The notes: generated by a model from the letters alone, not told the origin. A stretch of DNA of 64,000 bases from Tabrizicola sp. (GCF_030373185.1 NZ_JAUCZH010000004.1:62001-126000), one strand, 5' to 3'; shown: positions 50,010 to 60,781, numbered from the stretch's first letter. Program-made: numbers and translations.

Positions 50010-50702
50010 TCAGTCCACCACGGCCGCGCGGGCCGGGGCATCCTGCCCGATCAGCGCGATCACGGTCTCGCCCGCGACCATGGTCTGCCACAGCGCGACC
50101 TGAGGCTCTACGCCTTCTGGCAGGTAGACATCCAGACGGCTGCCAAAACGGATCAGCCCGAAGCGTTCGCCAGTGCGCAACGCGTCACCGGGTTTGGTCC
50201 AGCACATGATCCGCCGCGCCACCAGCCCGGCAATCTGCACCACGGCAATCTTGCGGCCATCCGCCACCTCGATCGCCAAGGCGTTGCGTTCGTTTTCTTC
50301 CGACGCCTTGTCAAGCGAGGCGTTGAAGAACTTGCCCGGACGATAGGCCACCGCCGTCACCTTGCCCGCGATGGGTGCGCGGTTCACATGGCAGTTGAAC
50401 ACGTTCATGAACACCGACACCCGGGTCAGGGCCTCTGGCCCGAGCCCCAGTTCCGCCGGAGGCACCGCACGTTCGATCAGGCTGACCACTCCATCAGCCG
50501 GGCTGACCAGAAGCCCCGCATTCTGCGGCACTGCACGCTTGGGATCGCGAAAGAAATAATAGCACCAGACCGTCAGGCCAAGGCCAAGCCAGCCAAGGGG
50601 ATCCCAGATCCAGAACAGAACCAGCGTCACCGCCGCGAAGATCGCGACGAACTTGTAGCCCTCGGGGTGCATGGGCTTGAGGAATGTATCGGTCATTTTC
50701 AT
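50010..50702 (-). CDS. psd: Phosphatidylserine decarboxylase
   Basis: [38 protein letters not shown] (LGST-like processing site). Confidence 0.93.
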   Translation of the reverse strand: MKMTDTFLKPMHPEGYKFVAIFAAVTLVLFWIWDPLGWLGLGLTVWCYYFFRDPKRAVPQNAGLLVSPADGVVSLIERAVPPAELGLGPEALTRVSVFMNVFNCHVNRAPIAGKVTAVAYRPGKFFNASLDKASEENERNALAIEVADGRKIAVVQIAGLVARRIMCWTKPGDALRTGERFGLIRFGSRLDVYLPEGVEPQVALWQTMVAGETVIALIGQDAPARAAVVD

Positions 50703-50760
50703 GCCTGCCTCCTACCCCTCGCGGCGTTGGGGAGCAAATGAAAACCTGTCGCAGCAGAAT

Positions 50761-50784
50761 GCCGGAGCCTTCAAAGGCTCCGGC
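50761..50784 (-). terminator. Terminator hairpin between rpoH and psd
   Basis: GCCGGAGCCT-TCAA-AGGCTCCGGC perfect 10-bp stem. Confidence 0.65.
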
Positions 50785-50825
50785 ACTATTGCACGGCCCT
50801 GCTGTACGGCCCTGAGGTTTCACCC

Positions 50826-51722
50826 TCAGGCAGGGACGACCATGCCCTTGCCCTTGGCCAGTTCGCGCATCCTGGCTTGCAGCTTTTCGAAAGCCCGCAC
50901 CTCGATCTGGCGGATACGCTCACGGCTGACGCCATAACTTTCCGACAGTTCTTCCAGCGTGACCGGGTCTTCAGAAAGTCGGCGCTGCATCAGCACGTCC
51001 TTTTCGCGGTCGTTCAGAACCGCCATCGCCTGCACCAGAAGCGCACGCCGGGCGTCCATTTCGTCTTTCTCGGCATAGGCACCGGCCTGATCGCTGTCTT
51101 CATCCTCCAGCCAGTCCTGCCACTGGGTCGATCCGTCACCATCAGACCCCACGGTCGCGTTCAGGCTGGCATCAGACCCGGACAGGCGGCGGTTCATGTC
51201 GATGACCTCGGACTCGGTCACGGACAGATCCTTGGCGATCTGGGCCACATTTTCCGGGCGCAGGTCGCCTTCCTCCAGCGCGCCGACCTTTGCCTTGGCC
51301 TTGCGCAGATTGAAGAACAGCTTTTTCTGAGCCGAGGTGGTGCCAAGTTTCACCAAGGACCACGACCGCAGGATATATTCCTGAATCGAGGCGCGGATCC
51401 ACCACATCGCATAGGTCGCCAAACGAAAGCCCTTTTCGGGATCAAAGCGTTTGACTGCCTGCATCAGACCAACGTTCGCTTCAGAAATCACCTCCGCCTG
51501 CGGCAGACCATAGCCGCGATAGCCCATGGCGATCTTGGCCGCGAGACGCAGGTGGCTGGTCACCATCTTGTGGGCCGCTGCGCTGTCCTGGTGGTCTACC
51601 CAGCGCTTGGCCAGCATGTATTCCTCTTCCGGTTCCAGCAGCGGAAACTTGCGGATTTCCTGCATGTAGCGGTTCAGCCCCTGTTCCGGGCTGGGTGCAG
51701 GAAGGTTGGTATAGGTGCTCAT
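50826..51722 (-). CDS. rpoH: RNA polymerase heat-shock sigma factor RpoH
   Basis: EEEYMLAKRWVDHQDSAAAHKMVTSHLRLAAKIAMGYRGYGLP; RFDPEKGFRLATYAMWWIRASIQEYILRSWSLVKLGTTSAQKKLFFNLRK. Confidence 0.96.
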   Translation of the reverse strand: MSTYTNLPAPSPEQGLNRYMQEIRKFPLLEPEEEYMLAKRWVDHQDSAAAHKMVTSHLRLAAKIAMGYRGYGLPQAEVISEANVGLMQAVKRFDPEKGFRLATYAMWWIRASIQEYILRSWSLVKLGTTSAQKKLFFNLRKAKAKVGALEEGDLRPENVAQIAKDLSVTESEVIDMNRRLSGSDASLNATVGSDGDGSTQWQDWLEDEDSDQAGAYAEKDEMDARRALLVQAMAVLNDREKDVLMQRRLSEDPVTLEELSESYGVSRERIRQIEVRAFEKLQARMRELAKGKGMVVPA

Positions 51723-52033
51723 GTCGTGCCCCCAATTTGCCCCGGTGCGATTGCGCCCCCGAGAGATCGCGTAATCTATGGCGCTGGTCTGCCTCACGCA
51801 AGAGTAGGCAATACCACCACCTTGTTAATGCCAGATGTCCATCGAACAGCCGAATGTGAAGCATTGTGACATTCTGCTCACGCGAATGTCAGGGTTCCCC
51901 CCGGACCGCTGTCGGGAAAACCCGACCGGAGAGCAACGCGCACCATGTCTGTCGCAGGGTCGCCAAGGGATGCAACATCCGGAAGGTTCCCGATAGCGCG
52001 GCGCCATGGGCCAGATCCCGGTGCGTCAGCGCC

Positions 52034-53098
52034 TTAGCCCTTTCGCAGGGCATCAAGAAGCCTGGCCATGTCCTCTGGCAGGTCTGCGCTGAACTCCAGC
52101 CGCTGACCCGAAACGGGGTGGAGAAAGCCAAGCGTTGCCGCGTGCAGCGCCTGGCGGGGAAAGCTGTTGGCAGCCTCGGCGGCGGCGCCAAGGGCCTTGA
52201 CCGGCAATCTGCGCTTGCCGCCATAGGTCTGATCACCGACCAGCCCATGCCCGGCATAGGCCAGATGCACGCGGATCTGATGGGTCCGCCCGGTTTCCAG
52301 CCAACATTCCACCAGCGCGGCCTGAGCGGCAAAGTCTTCGACCACCCGGGCGCGGGTTACGGCATGTCGGCCGGTTTCCCAGACCACGGCCTGCCGCTGG
52401 CGGTCGGTCTTGTGTCGGGCAAGGCCTGTGGCAATGCGCAGGATGCCTCCGGCTTCAAAACTGATCCCGCGCAAGCCGCGCAAGCGCGGATCGCCCGCTT
52501 GCGGCACCCCATGCACCACCGCCAGATAGCGGCGGTTGACCGAGTGATCCTCGAACTGGCGGGCAAGGCCGTGATGGGCGCGATCAGATTTCGCCACCAC
52601 CAGAAGCCCGGTCGTGTCCTTGTCGATCCGGTGAACGATCCCCGGCCGCCGTTCACCGCCGATGCCGGAAAGTGTGTCACCGCAATGATGCAAAAGCGCA
52701 TTGACCAGCGTGCCGGATGGTGACCCCGGCGCGGGATGCACCACCATGCCCGCAGGCTTGTCGATCACGATCAGGTCGGCGTCTTCCCAGATCACGGTCA
52801 GGGGAATGGCCTCGGCCAGCGTCTCGACCGCAATGGCAGGGTCAAGGCGCAGCTGGTAGACCTGCCCCTCGGCCACCTTCGCCTTGGGGTCGGTCACGGC
52901 CTGCCCGTCGCGGCTGACCGCACCATCTGCGATCATCCGCATCAGGCGCGAGCGGGAAAGTGCCGCTTGCTCTGGCACGGCGGCGGCAAGCGCCTTATCA
53001 AGACGGGCGGGGGCATCTTCGCCGATGGTCACCGTCAGGGTGCCGCCGGTCGCAAAGGCGCCCGCGCTTTCTTCGTCGTCCTCGAAAGGGTCGTCCAT
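52034..53098 (-). CDS. rluD: RluA/RluD-family 23S rRNA pseudouridine synthase
   Basis: GIVHRIDKDTTGLLVVAKSDRAHHGLARQFEDHSVNRRYLAVVHG; TGRTHQIRVHLAYAGHGLVGDQTYG. Confidence 0.92.
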   Translation of the reverse strand: MDDPFEDDEESAGAFATGGTLTVTIGEDAPARLDKALAAAVPEQAALSRSRLMRMIADGAVSRDGQAVTDPKAKVAEGQVYQLRLDPAIAVETLAEAIPLTVIWEDADLIVIDKPAGMVVHPAPGSPSGTLVNALLHHCGDTLSGIGGERRPGIVHRIDKDTTGLLVVAKSDRAHHGLARQFEDHSVNRRYLAVVHGVPQAGDPRLRGLRGISFEAGGILRIATGLARHKTDRQRQAVVWETGRHAVTRARVVEDFAAQAALVECWLETGRTHQIRVHLAYAGHGLVGDQTYGGKRRLPVKALGAAAEAANSFPRQALHAATLGFLHPVSGQRLEFSADLPEDMARLLDALRKG

Positions 53099-53447
53099 GT
53101 CTGATCCCGCCTCGCCCGGTATTGCCCCGCCAGATGGCCCCGAAAGCATGGCCTTGCCGCCCAGCCTGCGACTGCTGAAATGGCTCGTGATCGTGCTGAC
53201 CCTTACCATGATCGGCGGTGTCATAACCGTGGTGGGGCTGATTGTCACCCGGATGCCGCAGGCTTTTTCCGCGCAAGCTCCGGATGTGCCGACAGACCTT
53301 TCCCTGCCCGAAGGCGTCAAGGCCGCCGCGGTGACCTTTGGCACGGGCTGGGTCGCCGTGGTCACGACCGATGACAGGATCCTGATCTTCGGCCGCGACG
53401 GTGCTTTGCGGCAAGAGGTGACGCTGCAAGCTGGCGAAACCCCTTGA
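53097..53447 (+). CDS. Single-TM protein (DUF6476-like)
   Basis: MSDPASPGIAPPDGPESMALPPSLRLLKWLVIVLTLTMIGGVITVVGLIVTRMPQAF; AAAVTFGTGWVAVVTTDDRILIF. Confidence 0.7.
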   Translation: MSDPASPGIAPPDGPESMALPPSLRLLKWLVIVLTLTMIGGVITVVGLIVTRMPQAFSAQAPDVPTDLSLPEGVKAAAVTFGTGWVAVVTTDDRILIFGRDGALRQEVTLQAGETP

Positions 53448-53508
53448 CCGGGAACGGGATGACGGTCCTAGCTGCAACACCCTCCGCAGCAGCCCGAGTG
53501 TCAGAGAG

Positions 53509-55203
53509 ATGACCCTGTCCCCTGCCCTGACCCTGACCGACCGGGAAAAGGTCAGGGACGAACTCGCCCGTCAGTATGAAATTCTGGAACGCGAGAAATG
53601 GCAGCGGATCATCCTGACCTCCTTTGCTTACGCCCTTTGCGCGCTTTTCACCGATCCAAGTGTGATGGCAATCTTTGTCCTGATCGACATCTTGGCGGAA
53701 GTCGCGGCGCTGAGGCTGTTGCGCGGATTGGACCCGGCGGAGATGCCGGGCCGCTACCGTGCAAGCATCCTCGCCGTCATCATCATGGAAGCCGTGATTG
53801 CTACGGCGGCCGGGTTGGTCTGGCTGGCGGACGACCCCTATGCCAAGGCGCTTGCCGCCGGGCTGGCGATGACGACGCTTTTGCAGCTCAGCACGGTCCG
53901 TTCGATCCACCTGCCTTACGGGCTTGCCGGATTGGTGACAGTCGGATTGATCGTCATGGGCTTCAATCTGGCGCACTGGATCGACCGCGACAGCATGGTC
54001 GGCCTGGTAATTTCGCTGGCTGCCGGCCTTGGCGGGATCGCCTATGCCCTCACCGCCATGTGGTCCAACAATTCCCTCCATCGCGCCAGTGCCGAAGGCG
54101 CAGCGGCCGCCCGGGCGTCGGACGCGGCCAAAAGCCTGTTTCTGGCGCAGATGAGCCACGAGCTGCGCACCCCTCTGAATGCGATCATCGGTCTGGGCGA
54201 GGTCGAGGCGGCAGCGGCGACCGGCACCTCGCAAGACAGGCTACGGACGATTGTAACCTCGGCAAGGGGGCTGGCGGTGGTGCTGGACGATGTGCTGGAC
54301 CTCTCGGCGATCACCGACGGGCGGGTCGCGATCCTGCCGGGGCCGACAGACCTGAGGCTTGCGTTGAAAACCACGGTCGGGGTCTTCGCGCCCGAAGCGG
54401 AACGCGGCGGCAGCAAGTTGTCGTTGATCTTGCCGGAAGACCTGCCGTCGCATGTGCTGCTTGATGCCCAGCGCCTGCGCCAATGCCTGACAAACCTGAT
54501 CGGCAACGCGCTGAAACATGCCGGCGGCAGTTGTGTGCGAATAACAGCCCGGCACCATGGCACGCAGTTGGATATCGAGGTTGCCGATGATGGCCCCGGC
54601 GTCCCGGCAGCCTTGGCGGAAGATCTTTTCCAACCGTTCCGCCGGGGCGGAAACGCCGTGCCGGGACTTGGGTTGGGGCTCGCAATCAGCTGGACCCTGG
54701 CACGGCAGATGGGGGGTGATCTGGTCCATGTCCCGACGCCCAAAGGTGCGGTGTTCCGGCTGGAACTCTCGGCTCCGGTTTCCGGACCGCCTCCGGAATT
54801 GGCAATGCCGGACCTGACAGGGCGCTGCATCCTGATCGTCGATGATATCGCGACGAACCGGCTGGTCGCTTCTGGTCTGGTGCAATCGTTGGGGGCAGAT
54901 GCGATGGAAGCCGAAGGAGGGGCAGAGGCCCTGCGGATCGTGGCCGAGACCCCGGTGGATCTTGTGCTGCTGGACATGGCGATGCCCGGAATGGACGGGT
55001 TCGAGACCTTCCGCCGCCTGCGCGCCGGGCCGGGCCGGGCCGTGCCGGTCGTGGCGATGACCGCCGGCGCCATGGCAGACCAGCGCGCGGCGGTTCTGGC
55101 GGCAGGGCTGGACGGTTTTGTCGCCAAGCCCTTGTTGCCAGAGGCGCTGGGTGCCATTCTTGGCCCGCTTCTGATCCGGCGTACCGCAGGCAACAAGACC
55201 TGA
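53509..55203 (+). CDS. Membrane hybrid sensor histidine kinase (HisKA-HATPase-REC)
   Basis: FLAQMSHELRTPLNAIIGLGEVE H-box; EVADDGPGVPAALAEDLFQPFRRG; REC LILIVDDIATNRLVASGL-type and VDLVLLDMAMPGMDGFE. Confidence 0.93.
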   Translation: MTLSPALTLTDREKVRDELARQYEILEREKWQRIILTSFAYALCALFTDPSVMAIFVLIDILAEVAALRLLRGLDPAEMPGRYRASILAVIIMEAVIATAAGLVWLADDPYAKALAAGLAMTTLLQLSTVRSIHLPYGLAGLVTVGLIVMGFNLAHWIDRDSMVGLVISLAAGLGGIAYALTAMWSNNSLHRASAEGAAAARASDAAKSLFLAQMSHELRTPLNAIIGLGEVEAAAATGTSQDRLRTIVTSARGLAVVLDDVLDLSAITDGRVAILPGPTDLRLALKTTVGVFAPEAERGGSKLSLILPEDLPSHVLLDAQRLRQCLTNLIGNALKHAGGSCVRITARHHGTQLDIEVADDGPGVPAALAEDLFQPFRRGGNAVPGLGLGLAISWTLARQMGGDLVHVPTPKGAVFRLELSAPVSGPPPELAMPDLTGRCILIVDDIATNRLVASGLVQSLGADAMEAEGGAEALRIVAETPVDLVLLDMAMPGMDGFETFRRLRAGPGRAVPVVAMTAGAMADQRAAVLAAGLDGFVAKPLLPEALGAILGPLLIRRTAGNKT

Positions 55204-55288
55204 AACCGACAAGAAGCGCCGCAGGCAGGCATGACCTCGGCAAGACCAAGCTTCAGGCTAAGCGACGGAATGAATGGAGAGACCAGCA

Positions 55289-56737
55289 ATGATCGGTGAT
55301 CTTGGCGCAGCGGATGCAACCGAACTTGCCGGGCTGGTGGCAAAGGGCGATGCAAGCCCATCCGAACTTCTGGACGCGGCCCTGACCGCTGTCGAGGCAC
55401 GCAATGGCGCGATCAACGCCGTGGTGCTGATGCAGGAGGACGTCGCGCGCCAATCAATTGCCGACGGTCTGCCGATGGGGCCATTCCGGGGGGTGCCGTT
55501 CCTGATCAAGGATCTTGGCGTCGAGGCCAAGGATTTCCCCAGCCACAACGGCAGCCGCTTGCTGGCCAACACCACATACCGGGGCGACAGCAGCATATTC
55601 ACGCGGATCAAGGCCACGGGCGTTGTCACCTTCGGGCGCACGACCAGCCCCGAAGGCGGGATCGGTGCCGCGACCGAGGCCGCCGTCTATGGAGGCCCGA
55701 CCCGGAACCCGTGGAACCTTGACCATACGCCGGGCGGGTCTTCCGGCGGCGCGGGGGCGGCGGTTGCCGCTGGCATCGTGGCTTTCGCGCATGGGTCGGA
55801 TGGCGGGGGGTCGGTGCGGATCCCCGCCGCCTCTTGCGGGCTGTTCGGCTTCAAGCCGACGCGCGCGCGCCTGCCCGATGGCCCTTACGCGGGCGAAGGC
55901 TGGGCGGGCATGGCGATTGACGGGTTCCTGACCCGGTCGGTCCGCGACAGCGCCGTGATGCTGGACGCCTGTGAAGGCGCCGACCTTGGCGCGCCTTACT
56001 GGGCGCCGCCGCTGGCCCGTGGCCATGCCGCCGCGATCAGCCGCCCGCCTCGGCGTTTGCGGGTGGCGATCTGTGAAACCACCCTGACCGGCGAGCCGAT
56101 CCACCCCGAGGTGGCCGAAGCGGTGCGCGCGGCGGGCCGGCTACTGGAAGCGCTGGGCCACAGCGTTGAACCGTCCCGGCCCCGCGCCGATGTGCCGGGC
56201 ATGATGCGGGCCTGGACCGATATCGTCGCCGTCGGCACCGCACTGGGCATCCGGTCGGCCTTGAAGGGCCGCCCCCTGTCCGATGATCTGGTTGAAGGCG
56301 TCGGTCGCGGGGCATGCGCCCATGCTGAAACGCTGCACCCGACGCGCTACCTTGAAGCCGTGGGTGACATCCACGCATTCGGGCGCCAGATGGCCGGGTT
56401 TTTCGAACCCGAGGGCGGTGGCGGGCCTGACATCCTGTTGACCGCCACCCTCGCCGAGCCGCCCGCCAAGGTTGGCCGGTTCAACCATGACACGGAAGAC
56501 TATGTCGCCTACCGCACCGGGCCGGGCGGCATCTTTGCCTATTCCCCGTTTTGCGCGGTGTTCAACGCCTCGGGCCAGCCCGCCGCCAGCCTGCCGCTGG
56601 GCTGGTCTTCAGACGGGCTGCCTATGGGCATCCATCTGGCCGCCGCCTTCGGGCAGGATGAAACCCTCATCGCCTTGTGCGCAGAAGTTGAGCGGGCTTC
56701 CCCTTGGACGGCAAAACGTGCGCCGATGGCAGGGTGA
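55289..56737 (+). CDS. Amidase signature family amidase 1
   Basis: [79 protein letters not shown]. Confidence 0.93.
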   Translation: MIGDLGAADATELAGLVAKGDASPSELLDAALTAVEARNGAINAVVLMQEDVARQSIADGLPMGPFRGVPFLIKDLGVEAKDFPSHNGSRLLANTTYRGDSSIFTRIKATGVVTFGRTTSPEGGIGAATEAAVYGGPTRNPWNLDHTPGGSSGGAGAAVAAGIVAFAHGSDGGGSVRIPAASCGLFGFKPTRARLPDGPYAGEGWAGMAIDGFLTRSVRDSAVMLDACEGADLGAPYWAPPLARGHAAAISRPPRRLRVAICETTLTGEPIHPEVAEAVRAAGRLLEALGHSVEPSRPRADVPGMMRAWTDIVAVGTALGIRSALKGRPLSDDLVEGVGRGACAHAETLHPTRYLEAVGDIHAFGRQMAGFFEPEGGGGPDILLTATLAEPPAKVGRFNHDTEDYVAYRTGPGGIFAYSPFCAVFNASGQPAASLPLGWSSDGLPMGIHLAAAFGQDETLIALCAEVERASPWTAKRAPMAG

Positions 56738-56788
56738 CGGGGAAGGAATCGCTTGTCACAGGGCAACCGGGCAGACCAATATGATCAA

Positions 56789-57889
56789 ATGAATGGAAAT
56801 GAAGGGGGTGTGACCGTGGCCGACGAGGTGACGATCTCTGCCCGAAATGTCGTGAAGGTCTTTGGCCAGGGTGCTTCGCAAATGCGGGCGCTGGACGATG
56901 TGTCGGTCGATATCCGGCGGGGGGAATTCTTCACGCTTCTTGGGCCGTCGGGCTGTGGCAAGACCACGCTTCTGCGCCTGATCGCGGGGTTCGAGATGCC
57001 CTCGGCCGGGACGATCCTGCTGGAAGGGGCCGATATCACCACCCTGCCGCCAAACCGCCGCCCGGTGAACACGGTGTTTCAAAGCTATGCGCTGTTTCCG
57101 CATCTGACCGTGGCGCAGAACGTGGCCTTTGGTCTTGAAATGCTGGGCAAACCTGCGGCCGAAGTGCGCGCCACGACCGAACGGATGCTGGCGCTGGTCA
57201 AACTGGAAGCGCTGGCAGGCCGCAAGACGTCACAGCTTTCAGGCGGCCAGCAACAGCGGGTGGCACTGGCGCGCGCGCTGGCACCGCAGCCGAAAGTCTT
57301 GCTGCTGGACGAACCCCTTTCGGCGCTCGATCTGAAGCTGCGCAAGGAAATGCAGATCGAGCTGAAGCGGTTGCAACTGGAAACCGGCATCACCTTCGTC
57401 TTCGTGACCCACGATCAGGAAGAAGCGCTGACCATGTCGGACCGGATCGGCGTGATGTCGAACGGCAAGCTGCAACAGGTGGGCAGCGCCAAGGATATCT
57501 ACACCCGCCCGAAGAACCGCTTTGTCGCCAGCTTCATCGGCGAGACGAATTTCCTGACCGGCACGGCCGAGGCCGGGGGCGTGCGCCTGCCGACTGGCGA
57601 CCTCATCTCGATTGGACTGTCGGCAGCCGATGTCGGACGCGCCGCTACCGTGACCCTGCGGCCTGAACAGTTGCGGCTGGGGGCAGTCTCTGACCCCGGG
57701 GCAATCCCTGCCCGGGTGGCGGCACTGGTCTATTTTGGGACCGACACCCATTGTCACCTGCACCTGTCCGACGGAACCGAGGTGGTCGCCCGCCTGCAAA
57801 GCCCAGCCGATGGCGAAAGCGGGTTGGTGCAGGGGCAAGAGGTCGGCATTGGCTTTGCCCCGGGTGCAGCACAGCGGGTGGAGGACTGA
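56789..57889 (+). CDS. Spermidine/putrescine-type ABC transporter ATP-binding protein
   Basis: [56 protein letters not shown]-like C-terminus. Confidence 0.93.
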   Translation: MNGNEGGVTVADEVTISARNVVKVFGQGASQMRALDDVSVDIRRGEFFTLLGPSGCGKTTLLRLIAGFEMPSAGTILLEGADITTLPPNRRPVNTVFQSYALFPHLTVAQNVAFGLEMLGKPAAEVRATTERMLALVKLEALAGRKTSQLSGGQQQRVALARALAPQPKVLLLDEPLSALDLKLRKEMQIELKRLQLETGITFVFVTHDQEEALTMSDRIGVMSNGKLQQVGSAKDIYTRPKNRFVASFIGETNFLTGTAEAGGVRLPTGDLISIGLSAADVGRAATVTLRPEQLRLGAVSDPGAIPARVAALVYFGTDTHCHLHLSDGTEVVARLQSPADGESGLVQGQEVGIGFAPGAAQRVED

Positions 57890-58800
57890 TGAGCCCCGCC
57901 GAGGAAAATGCCGTAAGGACTTCGGCGCGCAACGGCTGGCTTTTGTCGACGCCCGCGCTGGTGGTGCTGACCTTTGCGGCGGCAGGGCCGCTTTTGATCG
58001 TGCTGGTCTATTCCTTCCTGACCCCGGGCCAGCATGGCAATGTGATCTGGGAATTCTCGACCGGCGGCTGGGTCGGAATCCTGTGGTCAAAGGACATCTT
58101 TACCGGCGAATGGGCGCTGGCCGATGCGCATCTGTCGATCTTCTGGCGGTCGCTCTGGCTGTCGCTGCTGACCACGGTCTTCACCTTTGTCGTGGGCTTC
58201 CCGACTGCATGGTTCATTGCCACGCGTGCGCCCAAGGAACGGGCGCTGTGGCTGTTTCTGATCACCATTCCGTTCTGGACCAACCTGCTGATCCGCACCT
58301 ATGCGATCAACGAGGTCTTGCGGAAGGAAGGGCTGATGAACACGGTCCTCATGGGTCTTGGCATCACCGACACCCCGATCGAGGTGCTGTATACCCCGAC
58401 GGCGATCTTCATCGGGATGACCTATGTTTATCTGCCGCTGATGGTGCTGCCCCTGTTTGCCGCCATCGACCGCTTCGACATGAAACTGCTGGAAGCCGCC
58501 TATGACCTTTACGCCAGTCGCTGGCGCGTGCTGCGCCGGGTGATCCTGCCGATCGTCAAGCCGGGGATCGTGGCGGGGTCGATCCTTGTCTTCGTGCCGT
58601 CGCTTGGGGCCTATGTCACGCCGCGCGTGCTGGGCGGTGGCAAGCAGATGATGATCGGCAATTTCATCGAGCTGCAATTCCTGCAAGGCAAGAACTGGCC
58701 GCTGGGTGCGGCACTGTCGATGCTGCTTCTGATGATCGTGATGGTCGCGCTCTTGGTCTATGTCCGTTACGCGAACAAGGGGTCTTCCGGCCATGGCTGA
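57889..58800 (+). CDS. ABC transporter permease (PotB-like)
   Basis: Multi-TM with EAA loop AAYDLYASRWRVLRRVILPIVKPGIVAGSILVF. Confidence 0.92.
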   Translation: MSPAEENAVRTSARNGWLLSTPALVVLTFAAAGPLLIVLVYSFLTPGQHGNVIWEFSTGGWVGILWSKDIFTGEWALADAHLSIFWRSLWLSLLTTVFTFVVGFPTAWFIATRAPKERALWLFLITIPFWTNLLIRTYAINEVLRKEGLMNTVLMGLGITDTPIEVLYTPTAIFIGMTYVYLPLMVLPLFAAIDRFDMKLLEAAYDLYASRWRVLRRVILPIVKPGIVAGSILVFVPSLGAYVTPRVLGGGKQMMIGNFIELQFLQGKNWPLGAALSMLLLMIVMVALLVYVRYANKGSSGHG

Positions 58801-59596
58801 GCGCAGCTTCCACGTCGCCCGCCTGCCCGGCTTTGCCACCACGGCAATCATCGTCTTTCTGGCGCTTTACCTGCCGATCATCACGCTGGTGGTCTATTCC
58901 TTCAACGCCTCTACCTCGCTTGCGGTCTGGGGCGGGTTCTCGCTGGACTGGTATGCAAAGGCCTGGGCCAATACGCAGGTCAAGGACGCGACCATGCGGT
59001 CGCTGATCATCGCAAGCTTTGCGGCGCTGATCTCGACCACGGTGGCCACGATGGCGGCACTTGGCACCACGCGGCGGCGGGCCTTCAAGGGCCAGACGGC
59101 GATCTATGTGATGATCAACCAGCCCCTGATGGTGCCAGAGATCGTGACTGCGGTGGCGCTGATGATCCTGTTCGGGTTGATCAAGCAGGCAACAGGCATC
59201 CACGGGCTTGGCTATCTGATCCTGGCCCATTCGGCCTTCTGCATCCCCTTTGCCTATCTGCCGATCCGCGCCCGGCTGGAAGGCATGGACCTGACGCTGG
59301 AAACGGCGGCGGCCGATCTTTATGCTACGCCCTGGCAGACCTTCCGCCGGGTGACGCTGCCACTTCTGGCCCCCGGCATGATCGCCGGGGCTATGCTGGC
59401 CTTCGTCATCAGCCTTGATGACGTGGTGATTACCGAGTTCGTGAAATCGGGCGGGCAGGACACCTTGCCCACCTACATGCTGGGCCAGTTGCGCCGCCAG
59501 CTGACGCCCGAGATCAACGCGATCTCGACCATGCTTCTGGCGGTGACCGTGGTGCTGCTGACCGCGTTCTTCCTTCTGACGCGCAAGAAAGACTGA
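58793..59596 (+). CDS. ABC transporter permease (PotC-like)
   Basis: Multi-TM with EAA loop AAADLYATPWQTFRRVTLPLLAPGMIAGAMLAFVISLDDVVITEF. Confidence 0.92.
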   Translation: MAERSFHVARLPGFATTAIIVFLALYLPIITLVVYSFNASTSLAVWGGFSLDWYAKAWANTQVKDATMRSLIIASFAALISTTVATMAALGTTRRRAFKGQTAIYVMINQPLMVPEIVTAVALMILFGLIKQATGIHGLGYLILAHSAFCIPFAYLPIRARLEGMDLTLETAAADLYATPWQTFRRVTLPLLAPGMIAGAMLAFVISLDDVVITEFVKSGGQDTLPTYMLGQLRRQLTPEINAISTMLLAVTVVLLTAFFLLTRKKD

Positions 59597-59623
59597 AAAG
59601 ACCAACCAACCGGGAGACCTCTG

Positions 59624-60649
59624 ATGAACAGACTGATGACGGCAACCGCACTTCTGCTGGCCACGACGGGCCTCGCTTCGGCCGAGGGCGTGCTGCAGCT
59701 TTACAACTGGGGCAACTACACCAGCCCCGAGCTTCTGGAGAAGTTCAAGGCCGAAACCGGGATCACGGTGACCGTGACCGACTATGACAGCAACGACGTG
59801 GCGCTGGCCAAGATCGAGGCTGGCGGCCATGGGTTCGACCTTGTGGTGCCTTCGGCCAACTATGTGCAGATCTTCACCGAAAAGGGCCTGACCACACCGC
59901 TGGACCTTGCCCGCCTGCCGAACCACGCCAACATCGCCCCCGAATGGCGCGGTGTCGAATGGGATCCGGGCCGCGCGAACTCGATCCCGTGGCAGTGGGG
60001 TACAGTGGGCGTTGCGGTGGATACCGCGATCTACGGCGGCGACATCAACACCTCGGCCGTCTGGCTGGAAGTGCCGGATGAGTTGAAGGGCAAGATCAAC
60101 GTCGTGCCGGAAATGACCGACATCGTGACCCTTGCCACGCTTTACTACGGTGGCCAGCCGTGCAGCGAAGACCTTGAAGTGCTGAAGAAGGTCCGCGACG
60201 GCCTGCTTGCGGCCAAGCCGAACTGGATCGCCATGGACTATGGCGCGACCGAGAAGATGTCGAACAAGGACTGGGCGGCCTCGGTCAACTGGAACGGATC
60301 GACCATGCGGATCCGGCAGAACCTGCCGACCGTGGCCTATGGCTACCCGCGCGAGGGCTATACGCTCTGGATGGACAGCGTGATGCTGTTGAAGGACGCG
60401 CAGAATGTCGATGAAGCCTATGCCTTCATGGACTTCATCCTGAAGCCGGAAAACGCGGCGATGATCTCGAACTTCGCCCGCTATGCGAACGGGGTGAGTG
60501 GGTCGGAAGCCTTCATGGACCCCGAGATGGCAACGGCGCCAGAGGTGGTGATCCCGGAAGAACACAAGGCCGCCGGTGTCTTCATGCCGGTTTGCAGCGA
60601 AACGTCGCGGGAATACATGACCGCGATCTGGACCGAACTGCAAAAGTGA
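59624..60649 (+). CDS. Extracellular solute-binding protein (PotD-like)
   Basis: Signal peptide ATTGLASAEG; VLQLYNWGNYTSPELLEKFKAETGITVTVTDYDSNDVALAKIEAGGHGFDLVVPS. Confidence 0.93.
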   Translation: MNRLMTATALLLATTGLASAEGVLQLYNWGNYTSPELLEKFKAETGITVTVTDYDSNDVALAKIEAGGHGFDLVVPSANYVQIFTEKGLTTPLDLARLPNHANIAPEWRGVEWDPGRANSIPWQWGTVGVAVDTAIYGGDINTSAVWLEVPDELKGKINVVPEMTDIVTLATLYYGGQPCSEDLEVLKKVRDGLLAAKPNWIAMDYGATEKMSNKDWAASVNWNGSTMRIRQNLPTVAYGYPREGYTLWMDSVMLLKDAQNVDEAYAFMDFILKPENAAMISNFARYANGVSGSEAFMDPEMATAPEVVIPEEHKAAGVFMPVCSETSREYMTAIWTELQK

Positions 60650-60668
60650 CCATCGCCTGCTGACCGGA

Positions 60669-60692
60669 GTGCCGGGGCCAAGGCCCCGGCAC
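60669..60692 (+). terminator. Terminator-like hairpin after the solute-binding protein gene
   Basis: GTGCCGGGGCC-AA-GGCCCCGGCAC perfect 11-bp stem. Confidence 0.6.
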
Positions 60693-60729
60693 CTCCACTT
60701 TGCTGGCGCGGGCCGTCGCCCTGCGCAGC

Positions 60730-60780
60730 GGGGGCGCTTCGCCCCCCGCACCCCCAAAGAGTATTTGGAAAAGAGCAAGC
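60730..60780 (+). repeat. Dispersed intergenic element, copy B
   Basis: GGGGGCG-CTT-CGCCCCC hairpin followed by CGCACCCCCAAAGAGTATTTGGAAAAGAGCAAGC. Confidence 0.6.
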
Positions 60781-60781
60781 C

